64,000 nucleotides of DNA from Athripsodes cinereus. Lineage: Eukaryota; Arthropoda; Insecta; Trichoptera; Leptoceridae. Both the position numbers and the translations under genes were made by a program. Of this stretch, positions 26,901-31,611 are shown one piece after another. Below the pieces are notes generated by a model. The model worked only from the letters and a program-made list of their open reading frames with translations. It did no database searches and was not told where the DNA came from. The first letter of the stretch is position 1. The number at the start of each line of letters is the position of its first letter. The stretch is taken from assembly GCA_947579605.1 (NCBI GenBank), contig OX388325.1, forward strand, positions 10,969,572-11,033,571, given 5' to 3'.

Positions 26901-27159
26901 CTTCAGTGCCATGCGTGGCAGCCAGAGGGAAGCTGAAGGCACTGCCAGACTACAAACAGGTAATTATAGACTAAATTTTATATCCATCAAAATAATATTT
27001 TATTTTTTTCGTAAATATATTTGTACCTACACTAATGGACAAAAATATTTGTATTAATTTTTATTTGTAAGATGATAATAGTTTTATTTTATTTGATGTT
27101 TTCAGATACAAAGCGAGATTATAAGTCCGAAGAAGGATCGCTTGTCTCTGTTTAGATAG
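1798..27159 (+). CDS. PMPCA: Mitochondrial processing peptidase alpha subunit (12 coding exons)
   Basis: Alpha-MPP pairs with beta-MPP in the mitochondrial matrix to remove presequences from imported proteins. Alpha recognises substrates through a glycine-rich loop while beta holds the zinc. The twelve exons (1798-1856, 3093-3331, 4659-4738, 9614-9754, 13075-13212, 23213-23350, 23748-23882, 24551-24756, 25269-25434, 25826-25958, 26853-26959, 27106-27159) join in phase to 531 residues, close to the about 525 of animal orthologues. Each junction has GT/AG. An N-terminal Arg/Ser-rich presequence precedes the mature part. The inactive motif HFLEK (about residues 118-122) has Lys where the beta subunit has zinc-binding His. 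The glycine-rich loop is at about 354-366. The C-terminus ends in LSLFR, like the family's RLFR. Introns 2, 3, 4 and 5 are swollen by LINEs; intron 5 (13213-23212) is 10 kb. The start was chosen as the first ATG of exon 1; a second in-frame ATG lies four codons later. Confidence 0.95.
2195..2280 (+). repeat. Dispersed repeat A, partial copy
   Basis: It has the order 'CATGGCGTTTCCGTCATGTG', 'CATGCATGT', 'CATGCCAATAAAAG'. This is a diverged version of the family phrases 'cacaagtggggtagccag', 'aacatgcaagttgtcctc' and 'cgtgccaataaaa'. Confidence 0.5.
2640..2780 (+). repeat. Dispersed repeat A, right half
   Basis: It begins AATTAAGACATTCAGGATGG, followed by the family phrases 'catatctcatcgctgaattg' and 'acgtctcgata'. 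Exact boundaries are not clear. Confidence 0.55.
3093..3331 (+). CDS. PMPCA: PMPCA exon 2
   Basis: It encodes residues 20-100: the end of the presequence, a Pro-rich linker ([15 protein letters not shown]), then [20 protein letters not shown], the first strand of the M16 peptidase fold. It ends in phase 1. Confidence 0.9.
3743..4500 (+). mobile_element. LINE 3' end (reverse transcriptase C-terminus) with (ATT)n tail
   Basis: An open frame 3743-4222 encodes the region after the reverse transcriptase core of CR1/Jockey-group LINEs: '[20 protein letters not shown]', then '[20 protein letters not shown]' and the last helix before the stop. A 3' UTR follows and ends at an ATT microsatellite at 4483-4500. 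It is 5'-truncated and inserted in PMPCA intron 2 in the sense direction. Confidence 0.75.
4659..4738 (+). CDS. PMPCA: PMPCA exon 3
   Basis: It encodes [20 protein letters not shown] followed by LEKLAFG. HFLEK occupies the site of the catalytic HFLEH of beta-MPP, and the Lys substitution marks the alpha subunit. It ends in phase 0. Confidence 0.9.
4987..5170 (+). repeat. tRNA-derived SINE (family C)
   Basis: The head has a box-B-like GGTTCGATACC at 5039-5049 and an A-box-like GGTAGAGTCTCGG upstream. It is followed by a family-specific body ('cacgacacaagcttttagta', 'gtataaggttgtatttgggt') and an AT-rich tail. Near-identical copies lie at 49154-49336 (+) and 41040-41216 (-). Confidence 0.8.
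5467..5912 (+). repeat. Dispersed repeat E, left part (split by a LINE)
   Basis: It starts CTAGCTGTCCCAACGAACTT and matches the copy at 53323-53970 over nearly its whole length. The element is interrupted at 5912 by the LINE at 5913-8888 and resumes at 8889. Confidence 0.7.
5913..8888 (-). mobile_element. 5'-truncated CR1/Jockey-group LINE with T55 (polyA) tail
   Basis: The element is on the minus strand. Its polyA tail appears as 55 Ts at 5913-5967. It is truncated inside the apurinic endonuclease domain: the first readable residues, upstream of the 794-codon frame, include the motif GDFNVDF. It sits inside repeat E, whose halves flank it exactly, and is antisense within PMPCA intron 3. The long, pure polyA and nearly intact frame suggest a recent insertion. 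Confidence 0.85.
6391..8775 (-). CDS. LINE ORF2 (end of endonuclease, reverse transcriptase), 794 codons open
   Basis: This is the ORF2 polyprotein of a target-primed retrotransposon. The first about 75 residues are the last part of the endonuclease-like domain (IDNIFTD, then SDHCGQI, the catalytic S-D-H). The reverse transcriptase follows with [42 protein letters not shown] and the catalytic FADD box. A C-terminal region contains YNTRAGGR and [10 protein letters not shown]. No stop breaks the frame, but the endonuclease N-terminus is missing, so it cannot be autonomous. The ATG used as start is internal to the real protein. Confidence 0.85.
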   Translation of the reverse strand: MDIMNSFLLKQCIFQATRVTGGSATCIDNIFTDLTTRVSQLYNFIRSDHCGQITKLNIDVCPDTHSNSCNYINKRCFDSSNLESFLQSTENNLNSVLITENTNPNILYDDFFRNLTLELDNHLPVKRIKINNKKSFENWATRGIRISRERLFKLYELRRKDNSEETRKFVSRYSALFKKVCSEAKQIFLKNKIKISKNPVKTTWDIIKDETGRSNDTRHDKIEFIVDDKKITDLELANHFNDYFINIASSLTKNLSSSVENSMRHLRCPRTEIPQFKFREISANEIRKTCKQIKTKNSNDLWYLSARLLKQIIDRLAPHLADIFNICLKQGNFPNKLKIARVIPIFKKGNKNDLGNYRPISILPVISKLFEKIVAEQLTHFLVSNNTIHPQQFGFQKGKNTSTGIASLTKNILESLDQRCDTYGIFCDLSKAFDCVDHEILLKKLEHYGIKSTECNFFKSYLENRQQIVEINSSRSDMAKVDCGVPQGSILGPLLFLIYINDLPNCITENNHIVMFADDTSLLIRDENNKDETTKNILKTLNDVEAWFSDNNLVLNVTKTNAIHFSLRQTANPDTVVTALSEKGLEVVVLCRFLGVTIDRRLQWSSHIEELCKRLSSSIYAIRKIKESCGFEAAKTVYFAYFHSIMSYGVMFWGSGADWRRIFILQKRAIRTLLNMKPRETCRSIFKGLGIITLPGMLIYECLCYAQSNLSNTPLNSDAHDYNTRAGGRVRPIEHRLAKMSKSFVCLSVRLFNVLPDDLKHLEPAVFRREVKKHLVGKEFYTIDEMLTGTRDPV
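8889..8970 (+). repeat. Dispersed repeat E, right part
   Basis: It reads 'cagccattcttgagttataa' and then 'cttttatatatta', matching 53915-53970 of the intact copy. It completes the repeat split by the LINE. Confidence 0.65.
8971..9613 (+). other. Rest of PMPCA intron 3, no gene seen
   Basis: It is AT-rich intronic DNA. Neither an open reading frame of note nor a repeat shared with the rest of the window was recognised. Confidence 0.4.
9614..9754 (+). CDS. PMPCA: PMPCA exon 4
   Basis: It encodes residues 127-173 and includes [20 protein letters not shown], strongly conserved in alpha-MPP. Phase 0 at both ends. Confidence 0.92.
10200..11025 (+). mobile_element. L2/CR1-like LINE 3' end, decayed
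   Basis: A frame near 10262-10558 ([20 protein letters not shown], then [15 protein letters not shown]) and 10661-10984 ([32 protein letters not shown]) give the post-RT region of an L2/CR1-like LINE. They are separated by a stop at 10557 and degraded codons. It ends 'ggcgcccttgagatggtcac' and an ATT microsatellite at 11010-11025. Short copies of the same 3' end lie at 36650-36715 (+) and 49391-49605 (-). Confidence 0.75.
11273..11445 (+). repeat. Dispersed repeat G (copy 1 of 2)
   Basis: It shares 'cgtagacaaaccgtac', 'tagcgatcgactactggcaa', 'tataattatgcgttattgtt' and 'tttgtctagggtgtctg' in order with 60402-60525. The nature of the element is unknown. Confidence 0.6.
11930..12120. repeat. 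Foldback element 1 (about 70-bp inverted arms)
   Basis: The left arm is about 11930-12000 and the right arm about 12050-12120, separated by about 50 bp. Read on opposite strands, both arms carry 'actgtataactttcactaat' and 'attgcttagaagcttttcg' with few mismatches. It is a MITE or foldback; no coding capacity. Confidence 0.8.
12131..12311. repeat. Foldback element 2 (69-bp inverted arms)
   Basis: The left arm 12131-12199 and right arm 12243-12311 are reverse complements with about one mismatch, spaced by 43 bp. The outer ends read TATGATGATATTATACTTTA. It lies directly beside foldback 1. Confidence 0.85.
12354..12668 (-). mobile_element. RTE-like reverse transcriptase C-terminal remnant
   Basis: The minus-strand frame of 104 codons contains [47 protein letters not shown] and a terminal [16 protein letters not shown]. 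This is the order seen at the C-terminus of RTE-like endonuclease-reverse transcriptases. It is a 5'-truncated remnant. Confidence 0.75.
12690..12860 (-). repeat. Dispersed LINE-associated repeat
   Basis: It contains 'ccactgctggatataggcct', a phrase commonly attached to RTE/CR1 remnants in insect genomes (recalled, not checked). It follows the RT remnant at 12354-12668 and may belong to another copy. Confidence 0.4.
13075..13212 (+). CDS. PMPCA: PMPCA exon 5
   Basis: It encodes residues 174-219 ([20 protein letters not shown] and following), the helical stretch after the conserved cysteine-rich segment. Phase 0 at both ends. Confidence 0.92.
13711..14868 (+). CDS. LINE ORF1 (zinc-knuckle nucleic-acid-binding protein)
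   Basis: It has 385 codons. It binds LINE RNA in the ribonucleoprotein particle, judging from the family. The N-terminal third is polar and probably coiled ([20 protein letters not shown]). A central '[20 protein letters not shown]' stretch resembles the RNA-binding fold of Jockey-type ORF1. Near residues 300-345 lie CCHC knuckles: [14 protein letters not shown] (C-x2-C-x4-H-x4-C) and [14 protein letters not shown] shorter start at the ATG of 13759 (MSSPSTSKI) is equally possible. The gap to ORF2 is 26 bp and ORF2 is in a different frame. Confidence 0.8.
   Translation: MKTIKYPHKICNKKLKMSSPSTSKIKLKTVTVTSAADGMMNIHKLINDIKNTLSNSKIAMTSKNTVYNDLETIEKMVTVIVTENYEMKGELNVLKPFITTIHNNIQDIKEAVNCNDISMPQAHPNKKSKSNENGPTLEIKPKVKDQLFEVTETEIRSNLDPVSLGASSLKKGKGVSYLIRCKNKETQKIREEVHKALDEEKYEVNILKSIKPTLKIVGLRDHNMSQTEIEEHVKAQNEFIIKDDYFKVIHVKETYNKDTKYKKYTTFAEADTNTYKKLMSVGSMNIGWNKCKIYDNNIPQRCYKCCGYGHKARLCRNKKSCPKCSDEHDEKDCTLEKEHHKCVNCMVINKKFDLKLDIKHPSFSKNCSVYKRKLENLKSYNDFLG
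14895..16772 (+). CDS. LINE ORF2, first part (endonuclease + RT up to motif B)
   Basis: It has 625 codons ending at a premature TAA. Residues 1-220 are an apurinic-type endonuclease: [26 protein letters not shown] and [10 protein letters not shown], the last S-D-H catalytic box. Reverse transcriptase motifs follow: [45 protein letters not shown] and finally SGVPQG. The stop falls inside the SGVPQGxxLGPLLF motif; a one-base change from a serine codon would explain it. The reading frame continues open beyond at 16773. Confidence 0.8.
   Translation: MNVSSLLAHYDEIEVKLNELKPCMIMLSETCVTCNIEDFETLFPGYKTIRCDSISRHTGGVAIIIKEDIQYTVISQVVLDEKNTWILTIRIENILQKGYYTVVYHSPNQDHKRFLEFFEEYCSNIKRKDDDFTCIAGDFNIDMSVNNTNSEKLNNIINENCWKQVIKDFTRITPTSKTLIDLIITSDFYLNAKISNEFKISDHESIVINLPGKMLQKEYKSIEYREKNKYSQLKLCEQLERLNWDLDSENINQNSEKLVLNLTQAINYISPVVKKTIKTSKSWYNGELNELCKERNKLYSAFKLTGDDELWKRYKIVRNVYNKKLKEQKNKHISKIIQNSKDDCKKLWSNLKTLTRNTQKSLNNRVEFPDGVEENKNIICRKFNENFISSIDIIHQSIQTDGLIVDSNNTNELKFNFQEINVNTLKNIISKMKPKTSRDGITAKIISDSLPVTGDFIVGLINQSLKNGSFPENWKTSTITPVPKVQDPKFYDEYRPINVLPKYEQVLERVVHKQLSTFIVDNDIIVPQQSGFRNNYSCETALNYIINEWKDAIDGKKIVIAVFLDLKRAFETIDRKIMLKKLKTLGIDEKENKWFEEYLDNRKQVTMYNDCISDECLIKSGVPQG
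16773..17670 (+). pseudogene. LINE ORF2, remainder after premature stop
   Basis: The same frame continues after the TAA with [15 protein letters not shown] and the catalytic FADDTLIYI, through [14 protein letters not shown], to about 17510. A +1 frameshift there moves the C-terminus into another frame ([20 protein letters not shown], stop 17668-17670). With two lesions in the RT and tail the copy cannot make a full ORF2. Confidence 0.8.
18061..18526 (+). other. Intron 5 segment without recognised features
   Basis: AT-rich single-copy-looking DNA between the LINE and the tRNA-Trp-derived segment. It may include the LINE's true 3' end. Confidence 0.35.
18527..18565 (+). repeat. Reverse-transcribed 3' half of tRNA-Trp with CCA (extended primer-binding site)
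   Basis: These 39 bases equal positions 38-76 of eukaryotic cytosolic tRNA-Trp as I recall it (human and Drosophila share this half): ATCAGAAGG, TTGCGTG, TTCATAT, then CACGTCGGGGTCACCA. The CCA is not encoded in animal tRNA genes, so the segment came from a mature tRNA through reverse transcription. Its only difference is T for A at position 58. CCA is followed directly by the LTR's U5 end. No 5' tRNA half, A box or anticodon is present, so it is not a tRNA gene. Confidence 0.8.
18566..18791 (-). mobile_element. Solo LTR, U5/R/part of U3 (right half in minus orientation)
   Basis: On the minus strand the LTR ends at TCTATAAT just before the tRNA-Trp-complementary primer site. It contains a polyadenylation signal AATAAA (complement at 18662-18667) and a TATATATA stretch (about 18708-18716). 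The rest of the LTR lies at 22819-22918 beyond the inserted hAT element; joined, the LTR is about 318 bp. No internal gag-pol sequence is present. Confidence 0.65.
18784..18791. repeat. 8-bp target-site duplication, left copy
   Basis: GTAGGTAC, repeated exactly at 22819-22826. It flanks the hAT-like element at 18792-22818. Confidence 0.85.
18905..22570 (+). mobile_element. CR1/Jockey-group LINE, degraded, nested in the hAT element
   Basis: Coding remnants run in order on the plus strand. Endonuclease N-terminus is at 19119-19472 ([32 protein letters not shown]). Further pieces lie at 19678-20061 and 20131-20559 (the region before the RT). RT is at 20949-21215 ([20 protein letters not shown]), 21275-21499 ([23 protein letters not shown]) and 21650-21949. 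It carries several frameshifts and stops. Limits are estimated from where hAT-like sequence resumes. It resembles the LINE at 44640-48115, so both may belong to one family. Confidence 0.75.
20605..20905 (+). mobile_element. Fragment of a second LINE (Jockey/R1-type C-terminus) inside the first
   Basis: The frame [20 protein letters not shown], then [15 protein letters not shown] and [19 protein letters not shown], is the cysteine-rich C-terminal region found after the RT in Jockey/R1-type LINEs. The host LINE's protein breaks off at about 20604 (NQTIVSDIY) and resumes at about 20906 ([13 protein letters not shown]), so this piece was inserted into it. Confidence 0.7.
22819..22826. repeat. 8-bp target-site duplication, right copy
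   Basis: GTAGGTAC, identical to 18784-18791. Confidence 0.85.
22819..22918 (-). mobile_element. Solo LTR, U3 end (left half in minus orientation)
   Basis: On the minus strand the LTR starts TGTGGCAACCCCATGTGACA at 22918. It continues across the hAT insertion to 18566. TG at the 5' end fits LTR termini. No duplicate flanking the LTR was recognised. Confidence 0.55.
23213..23350 (+). CDS. PMPCA: PMPCA exon 6
   Basis: It encodes residues 220-265: [20 protein letters not shown], then [18 protein letters not shown], the conserved 'Y.P.RMV.AGVG' strand. Phase 0. Confidence 0.94.
23748..23882 (+). CDS. PMPCA: PMPCA exon 7
   Basis: It encodes residues 266-310: [14 protein letters not shown] through AVYTGGFIL, the linker between the two halves of the M16 fold. 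Phase 0. Confidence 0.92.
23930..24035 (-). repeat. Dispersed repeat H (LINE 3'-end-like)
   Basis: It contains 'ggcgagtttatcgcagagac' and 'gatctcttccaactgaccca'. The same phrases recur at 28905-28980 (-), 30885-30930 (+), 41790-41935 (+) and 61485-61605 (-), the last with an ATT-type tail. Confidence 0.6.
24296..24410 (+). repeat. Dispersed repeat A, partial
   Basis: It has 'tctcccacaagtggggg' followed by 'gtgcctcattactgttgaat' and 'tgaagatgttatatgcc'. Confidence 0.6.
24551..24756 (+). CDS. PMPCA: PMPCA exon 8 (glycine-rich loop)
   Basis: It encodes residues 311-379. [14 protein letters not shown] is followed by [20 protein letters not shown] and [13 protein letters not shown]. The glycine-rich loop at about 354-366 is the substrate-gripping element characteristic of alpha-MPP. 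It ends in phase 2 within the Arg codon. Confidence 0.96.
25060..25220 (+). repeat. Family B (RTE-like LINE 3' end) fragment
   Basis: 'gaagagggacgaaagtggaa', 'gaatgcatgtaaataa' and 'ggtttgtttggacatgtgga' match the copy at 570-760. Confidence 0.55.
25269..25434 (+). CDS. PMPCA: PMPCA exon 9
   Basis: It encodes [20 protein letters not shown], then [20 protein letters not shown], residues 379-434. Phase 0 at the end. Confidence 0.94.
25826..25958 (+). CDS. PMPCA: PMPCA exon 10
   Basis: It encodes [20 protein letters not shown], then [17 protein letters not shown], residues 435-479. It ends in phase 1. Confidence 0.95.
26015..26390 (-). mobile_element. L2/CR1-like LINE 3' end, antisense in PMPCA intron 10
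   Basis: The minus-strand frame 26073-26384 (103 codons) reads [18 protein letters not shown], then [20 protein letters not shown] and [11 protein letters not shown]. This is the extreme C-terminus of L2/CR1 reverse transcriptases. It is followed by a GGCGCC-containing 3' tail. Confidence 0.8.
26415..26570 (+). repeat. Dispersed repeat A
   Basis: It has 'tcccactggtgggatagcca', 'tacgtgtaataaacatgc', 'ttcaggatgggtggcag', 'catcactgctgaattgaag' and 'tcaaatatctta' in family order. Confidence 0.7.
26853..26959 (+). CDS. PMPCA: PMPCA exon 11
   Basis: It encodes [20 protein letters not shown], then [16 protein letters not shown], residues 479-514. Phase 0 at the CAG|GTAATT donor. Confidence 0.93.
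27106..27159 (+). CDS. PMPCA: PMPCA terminal coding exon 12
   Basis: It encodes [17 protein letters not shown] and TAG. This is the family's ending (IQ...LSSKDGRLP..RLFR) in shortened, diverged form, and it closes the protein at 531 residues. The acceptor is TTTTCAG after a short 146-bp intron. Confidence 0.9.
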   Translation: MQSEIISPKKDRLSLFR

Positions 27160-27186
27160 AAGCGAGAGCCCCACCATGCTACGCAT

Positions 27187-27209
27187 ACACACACACACAC
27201 ACACACACA
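27187..27209. repeat. (AC)n microsatellite
   Basis: About eleven AC units, just 3' of the PMPCA stop codon, probably in its 3' UTR. Confidence 0.9.
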
Positions 27210-28600
27210 TAGTGATCTTAATAATATAATATGTAATATACCAAATTGTAACAAGACTATGAAGTAACTATATTCATCATTCAAAAAATACGAAAGTGGA
27301 TTGTTTTACCATAAAATGTTATATTGTAGTTTTTTGTAACTGTATTGCAATTCAAATCACAAGTGCATTTAATTAACAGCATTTGTAATATAAATAGGTA
27401 CATGTACATGTGAAATTGTTTTCAGTATATTTTTTCAGTATGCTTTTTTCTACAAGTGGGGTAGTGAGTGTATTTATTTTGCAATATAAAAGTGACCATA
27501 GTTGATAATAGTATTTGTATTAACATAATATTTTAGGATGCGCATTTGAAGTAGATTTATTCCACTTTTGTCTAATATTATGATTAAATTATCTTTTATT
27601 TTTATCAGAGAGTAAAGAACAAAATGAAAAAACGCAGCAGTGTTGCCAAATTATTAGTCATAATTATCGCGTCCAAACAAAAACATAAATAAATACACAA
27701 AAATATTTCTCATTGTGCATAATCTTAATATTTGATATATTAAATTGTTGTATTTATAAAATTTTATACTGGTGTAATGATGATTTATTTTAAAATTAGA
27801 ATTCCAAAGTAGTGTAAAGTAAGAATAAATAGTGCTAAAATATAATTGAAATTGGTAACTATATTTTCTTGCTTGCAAACAAGAATAAGGCATAGATAAG
27901 ACTGTTTCATCCTCTATATAAAAATAAAGAGACTTAAAATAACAACATTCTCCTTAATATTTTTTTTTCAAATATTTTAAAGTTGAATTTCATAATGAAT
28001 CATTTGGAGTTATTACACAAAAAAAAACTGTGTCATAATTCCATGCAGTATTTAGGCAAAGCGATTCTAAAATGGAATACTACTTACTTTTCGGGTCCGG
28101 ACTTCAGACCTGGCCACTCCAGTATGCAGCGACGTATATCGCCTTGTCATTTGCCATCAATAGATCACTCTCATTACATGCATTCTGCATCAGCGGGCAT
28201 TGCAATAAATGAAATTCAATGATATTGTCAAACTAAAGAAAAGACAGCACAGAAGACAAAAATTGATCTATAAAATGTGTTTCTTTGTTTGATACAAATG
28301 AAAAAAATATATAGTATATAGATCATCCAAAAAAGAACAAACAATTGTTTTGGTATTAATCCCTCTTAATATAATGTGTTAGTTCTAAATATTACCAATA
28401 CTGTACCATGTATTTACTTTATGTATTTAGTCTTATAATGTTGTTTATATAAATTTAATGTTATTTTAATAATAAATGTGTAAAGGTTCTATTCAATATA
28501 ACTTGTTTATTTTTACTCCGTGTGGCAAATATAATTCCTTATAATTTATAACAAGAATGTGAACTGCTTAAAAATATGTGTCACCTGAGTGAGACGTGGA
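27210..28600. other. PMPCA 3' flank, no gene seen
   Basis: AT-rich DNA with several AATAAA-like sites (for example near 27685, 27823 and 28470) that could end the PMPCA transcript. No coding sequence was recognised. Confidence 0.4.
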
Positions 28601-28624
28601 TAGAGATTCGCACCCTTCTAATAC

Positions 28625-28855
28625 ATACATCTTCTTCCCCTTGTCCTAGTTGGGTTGGGAGCCCATTGCGCCTAGGTACCTCCTCCAAAGATTCCTGTCT
28701 ACCGCTGTTTTCAGAACCTCTGGCCACTCCAAACCAAGCCTTTCAACACACATGTTCGACACCTGCCCTTGCCAGCTTCTTCTAGGGAACACCTGTCTTC
28801 TGCCTTCTCCCACAGCCTCCAAAAATCTCAGTGGTAGTCTGTCTTCTGGCATTAT
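28625..28855 (-). mobile_element. RTE-like reverse transcriptase C-terminal remnant
   Basis: The minus-strand frame 28646-28852 reads LPLRFLEAVGEGRRQVFPRR, CVERLGLEWPEVLKTAVDR and NLWRRYLGAMGSQPN. This is the final region of RTE-like ORF2, which usually ends in a '.DR..WR' segment. Confidence 0.65.
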
Positions 28856-28904
28856 TTATTTTTATTCTTTACTGTACATTAGTTACAACATCAATCATTG
28901 CCAG

Positions 28905-28980
28905 TATCAGTTATACAATGCAATTGCACAGAGGGCGAATTAATCGCTAGATTGCAACATCTTCCAACTTACCCGGCATA
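28905..28980 (-). repeat. Dispersed repeat H, fragment
   Basis: It has 'gagggcgaattaatcgctag', 'caacatcttccaacttaccc'; compare 61555-61600. Confidence 0.5.
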
Positions 28981-29099
28981 AGGGTTATATAGGGCATAAA
29001 AAAGTGCAGATATCCAAACATTGGCCGCGTGGATCAAATCATCAAGGACAGGTGTGTATTGAGTAAGAGAAATCACAGATGTTTTATATATATATAATG

Positions 29100-29357
29100 T
29101 CTTCAACGACGAGGCATGCCACCCTTCTTTTTTTTAAACACTTTCCTATACACGGATGTCAGTATAGCTGGTGGACTTATCACTTAGGTACGTAATTTAT
29201 TCCAGACAACCAGTGCTGTCTCAATTTTGCTGAGACAGTTCTTTTCCAAATCCTGGTTGCGAAAATTCCTTACGAAACTCCACAACCCAGCTGGGAATCG
29301 AACCCAGGACCTCGATGATGCAAGTCCACTGCGATAGCCGTTGCACCACGTGGCCGG
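29100..29357 (-). repeat. tRNA-derived SINE, second family
   Basis: The minus-strand head is tRNA-like. It begins GGCCACGTGGTGCAACGGCT (A-box region) and has box B GGTTCGATTCC (complement at 29294-29304), then an arm that pairs with the box side. An unrelated body extends to about 29100. It is not a functional tRNA: there is no closed acceptor stem. Confidence 0.7.
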
Positions 29358-29374
29358 TTTGTCTAATTTTTCCT

Positions 29375-29485
29375 TCCTGAATGTCTTAAATTTTTATTGC
29401 CACAGAGAGGAAAATGTGCATGTTTATTATATGTAATCAAATTGCTGGCTACCCCACTTGTGGAATATGCCATGATATTACAGTC
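29375..29485 (-). repeat. Dispersed repeat A
   Basis: The complement order is preserved: 'cctgaatgtcttaaat', 'gtgcatgtttattatatg', 'ctggctaccccacttgtgga', 'atatgccatgat'. Confidence 0.7.
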
Positions 29486-29844
29486 TGTTAATAGTATGTT
29501 GTCTTTAGTGTTTGGAAAGATGGAACATATTTGTAATGAAAAAAATATGTATTAACATAAGTACAACTTTATTATTTAACAATATTTAAATAAAACTATA
29601 ATGAATCTTATATTTATAAGGTCATAAAAATATACATGCTATTGACAAAACCACTATTCATAATGAAATACACTCGAGGAACACTAAAGGGCTCTAATTA
29701 TTTGTTTTTGTGGTTAAAACTACATTGTACATTCGGAACTAGAAGTTAGTTCCGTTTAAATTGTGATCTTTCAAGTTAATCTATTTTTTTCTTATTTATT
29801 ATTAAAGGAGTCTAACTATATATATATATATGTGTGTGTTACAG

Positions 29845-29967
29845 GGAGATGATAAAAATGGAGATTTGATCAAATCCCTAAGAGACAATCAATTTACGGA
29901 AGATGTAAAAATAACAACTCTATGGGATGATGTCCCGAAAGAAAGTATAAGTTATGCGATCAAATAG
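29845..29967 (+). other. Orphan exon-like frame; possible alternative PMPCA terminal exon
   Basis: A good acceptor (TGTGTGTGTTACAG) precedes 40 codons and TAG: GDDKNGDLIKSLRDNQFTED, then VKITTLWDDVPKESISYAIK. Phase 0 fits PMPCA exon 11. The protein resembles nothing I recognise, and the canonical PMPCA ending lies upstream in exon 12. It may be an alternative last exon, the end of an unknown gene, or chance. Confidence 0.25.
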
Positions 29968-30241
29968 TGAAAAGATAAAATTATTTATTTACTGTACACG
30001 CAGCTACTAAGCCATTTTACGCAGAAAATACAAACAATTCAGTCAAAAGAAAACGTAGAAAAGTGTGAAAGAAATTACGTAAAAAAAATTGATACATATA
30101 TATAATATTGTTTAGGCATTAAAAGTATTTATTTAGTCAACCACACATTATTAAATACAACAACAGTCATTGAAGCGTACATTATTAATTTAAAACTAAT
30201 TAACAAAAGAAATAGTATAATCTATAAATAGATAATATTAT

Positions 30242-30743
30242 TGGAGGAGGACTTCTTAAAGTCCCCTTCAAGAGAACTACAACAGGCCAACACCACTATG
30301 CATACAAAGGTGTGAAGTGGTATAACCAGTTAGATATAGAATGTGCTGATAGTGTTGACCTACAGCAATTTAAAAAGTTTGTCAAAAGATTTTTTGAACG
30401 AGACTGAATACATGAATAATTATGGTATGACTCTTTTTTGATTTTTGCTTGTTTTTTTTTGGTATGATTTTCTTGTATATTTCTGATTTGATCTATATGC
30501 TATGATTAAACTTGTTAAGTAGAATTTCTAGTCGGAACATTATGACTGTATGTGTATGTCTTTTTTCTGATTGCTATTTTTTTATTTTAATTTCTTATAT
30601 AGTATAAAATAATTCTCCCCAAAGCTAGAGCTACGCTCAATTTTGGGGAGTAATTGTATTAGGAAAAAAAATGTATTATTTTATTGTTTGATTATTGTAA
30701 ATGATATTTGTGTTTAATAAACTATTATTATTATTATTATTAA
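30242..30743 (+). mobile_element. LINE 3' end with (ATT)n tail
   Basis: A frame at 30249-30407 encodes LLKVPFKRTTTGQHHYAYKG, then VKWYNQLDIECA and FKKFVKRFFERD before a stop. It has the 'YKGVK.YN.L' signature of CR1/Jockey-group C-termini. The 3' UTR runs to an ATT microsatellite at 30723-30743. Confidence 0.7.
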
Positions 30744-30884
30744 TTAATTTTATCAAAACACTTTGTCCAATCATTCCACAGAGTTGTTATTTTAATATCT
30801 TTTATGAATTGACGAATCTCCCTTAGGAATTTAATCACATTTCCATTTTAATTATTTCTCTGCAACATGTTGGGTTAGTTGGAA

Positions 30885-30930
30885 GATATCGCGTCCCTGC
30901 GATAAACTCGCCCACTGTGCAAAATTATTC
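30885..30930 (+). repeat. Dispersed repeat H, fragment
   Basis: It reads 'agttggaagatatcgcgtcc', 'ctgcgataaactcgcccact', the family's core. Confidence 0.6.
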
Positions 30931-31208
30931 GCTTATGTATATATTATAAAAGGAACTATTTGTTATTTGTAGCCCATGGAATGGATAACTTTTATCTACA
31001 TGACAATACATGTACAAAGAAAAACAAAACACAAACATAAATGCAATATTACACAGAGTATAAAAATCATATTCTTAATTTAAAAATGCGGAGAAAGGCA
31101 AGATATGTAAAGTTTTTTTACTCTTGTACTTTCCTTATTGATTTTTTATTGGTTATTCATTACAATGAGAAATTAAAATGAAACAATATGTTTAATAATC
31201 CCACTGAA

Positions 31209-31328
31209 ACTTTATTAATTTGCAAGTCAGCTGCTTCTGCTTCTCGTCTCTTCTGTCTTTGAGCTTCCGCTCTCATCGTCAGGCAAATGTACTTAAATTT
31301 GTAAAGTTTGCTTGCAAATTAATAAAGT
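31209..31328. repeat. Short foldback (18-bp perfect terminal inverted repeats)
   Basis: ACTTTATTAATTTGCAAG at 31209-31226 is the exact reverse complement of 31311-31328. The interior phrase 'ctctcatcgtcaggcaaatg' has a diverged relative at 54020-54075 ('ctctcatcatcaggctaatg'). Confidence 0.75.
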
Positions 31329-31434
31329 CACAGGAGAGTTGTGGTCCCGTAAAGTCTCCAGTAAAGAATATGTCTTCCCTTTTTTTTCTGTATGTTTTCA
31401 AGTGTACCGAAAAAAGAAAGTGTTTGTAAAACCT

Positions 31435-31605
31435 CATGTATAAGACAATTAACTTCTAATTACAAATCAGAGATGAGGTTTGGTACCCAGCCTAAATGTC
31501 TTATTTTTTAAATGGCATGGAGAGGATAATACACATGTTCATTAAATGCAGTTGCTTCACTGGTGTTACCCAACTTGTGGTAAACAGCGTGACGGTGTTG
31601 AATGA
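31435..31605 (-). repeat. Dispersed repeat A
   Basis: It has 'cctaaatgtcttattttt', 'ggcatggagaggataataca', 'catgttcattaaatgcagtt' and 'tacccaacttgtggtaaaca' in complement order. Confidence 0.65.
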
Positions 31606-31611
31606 ATGATA

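Noticed and set aside
29845..29967. This frame as the normal last exon of PMPCA
   Set aside because: 27106-27159 gives the family ending (IQ...KKDRLSLFR) and the expected length. The later frame is kept only as a possible alternative.
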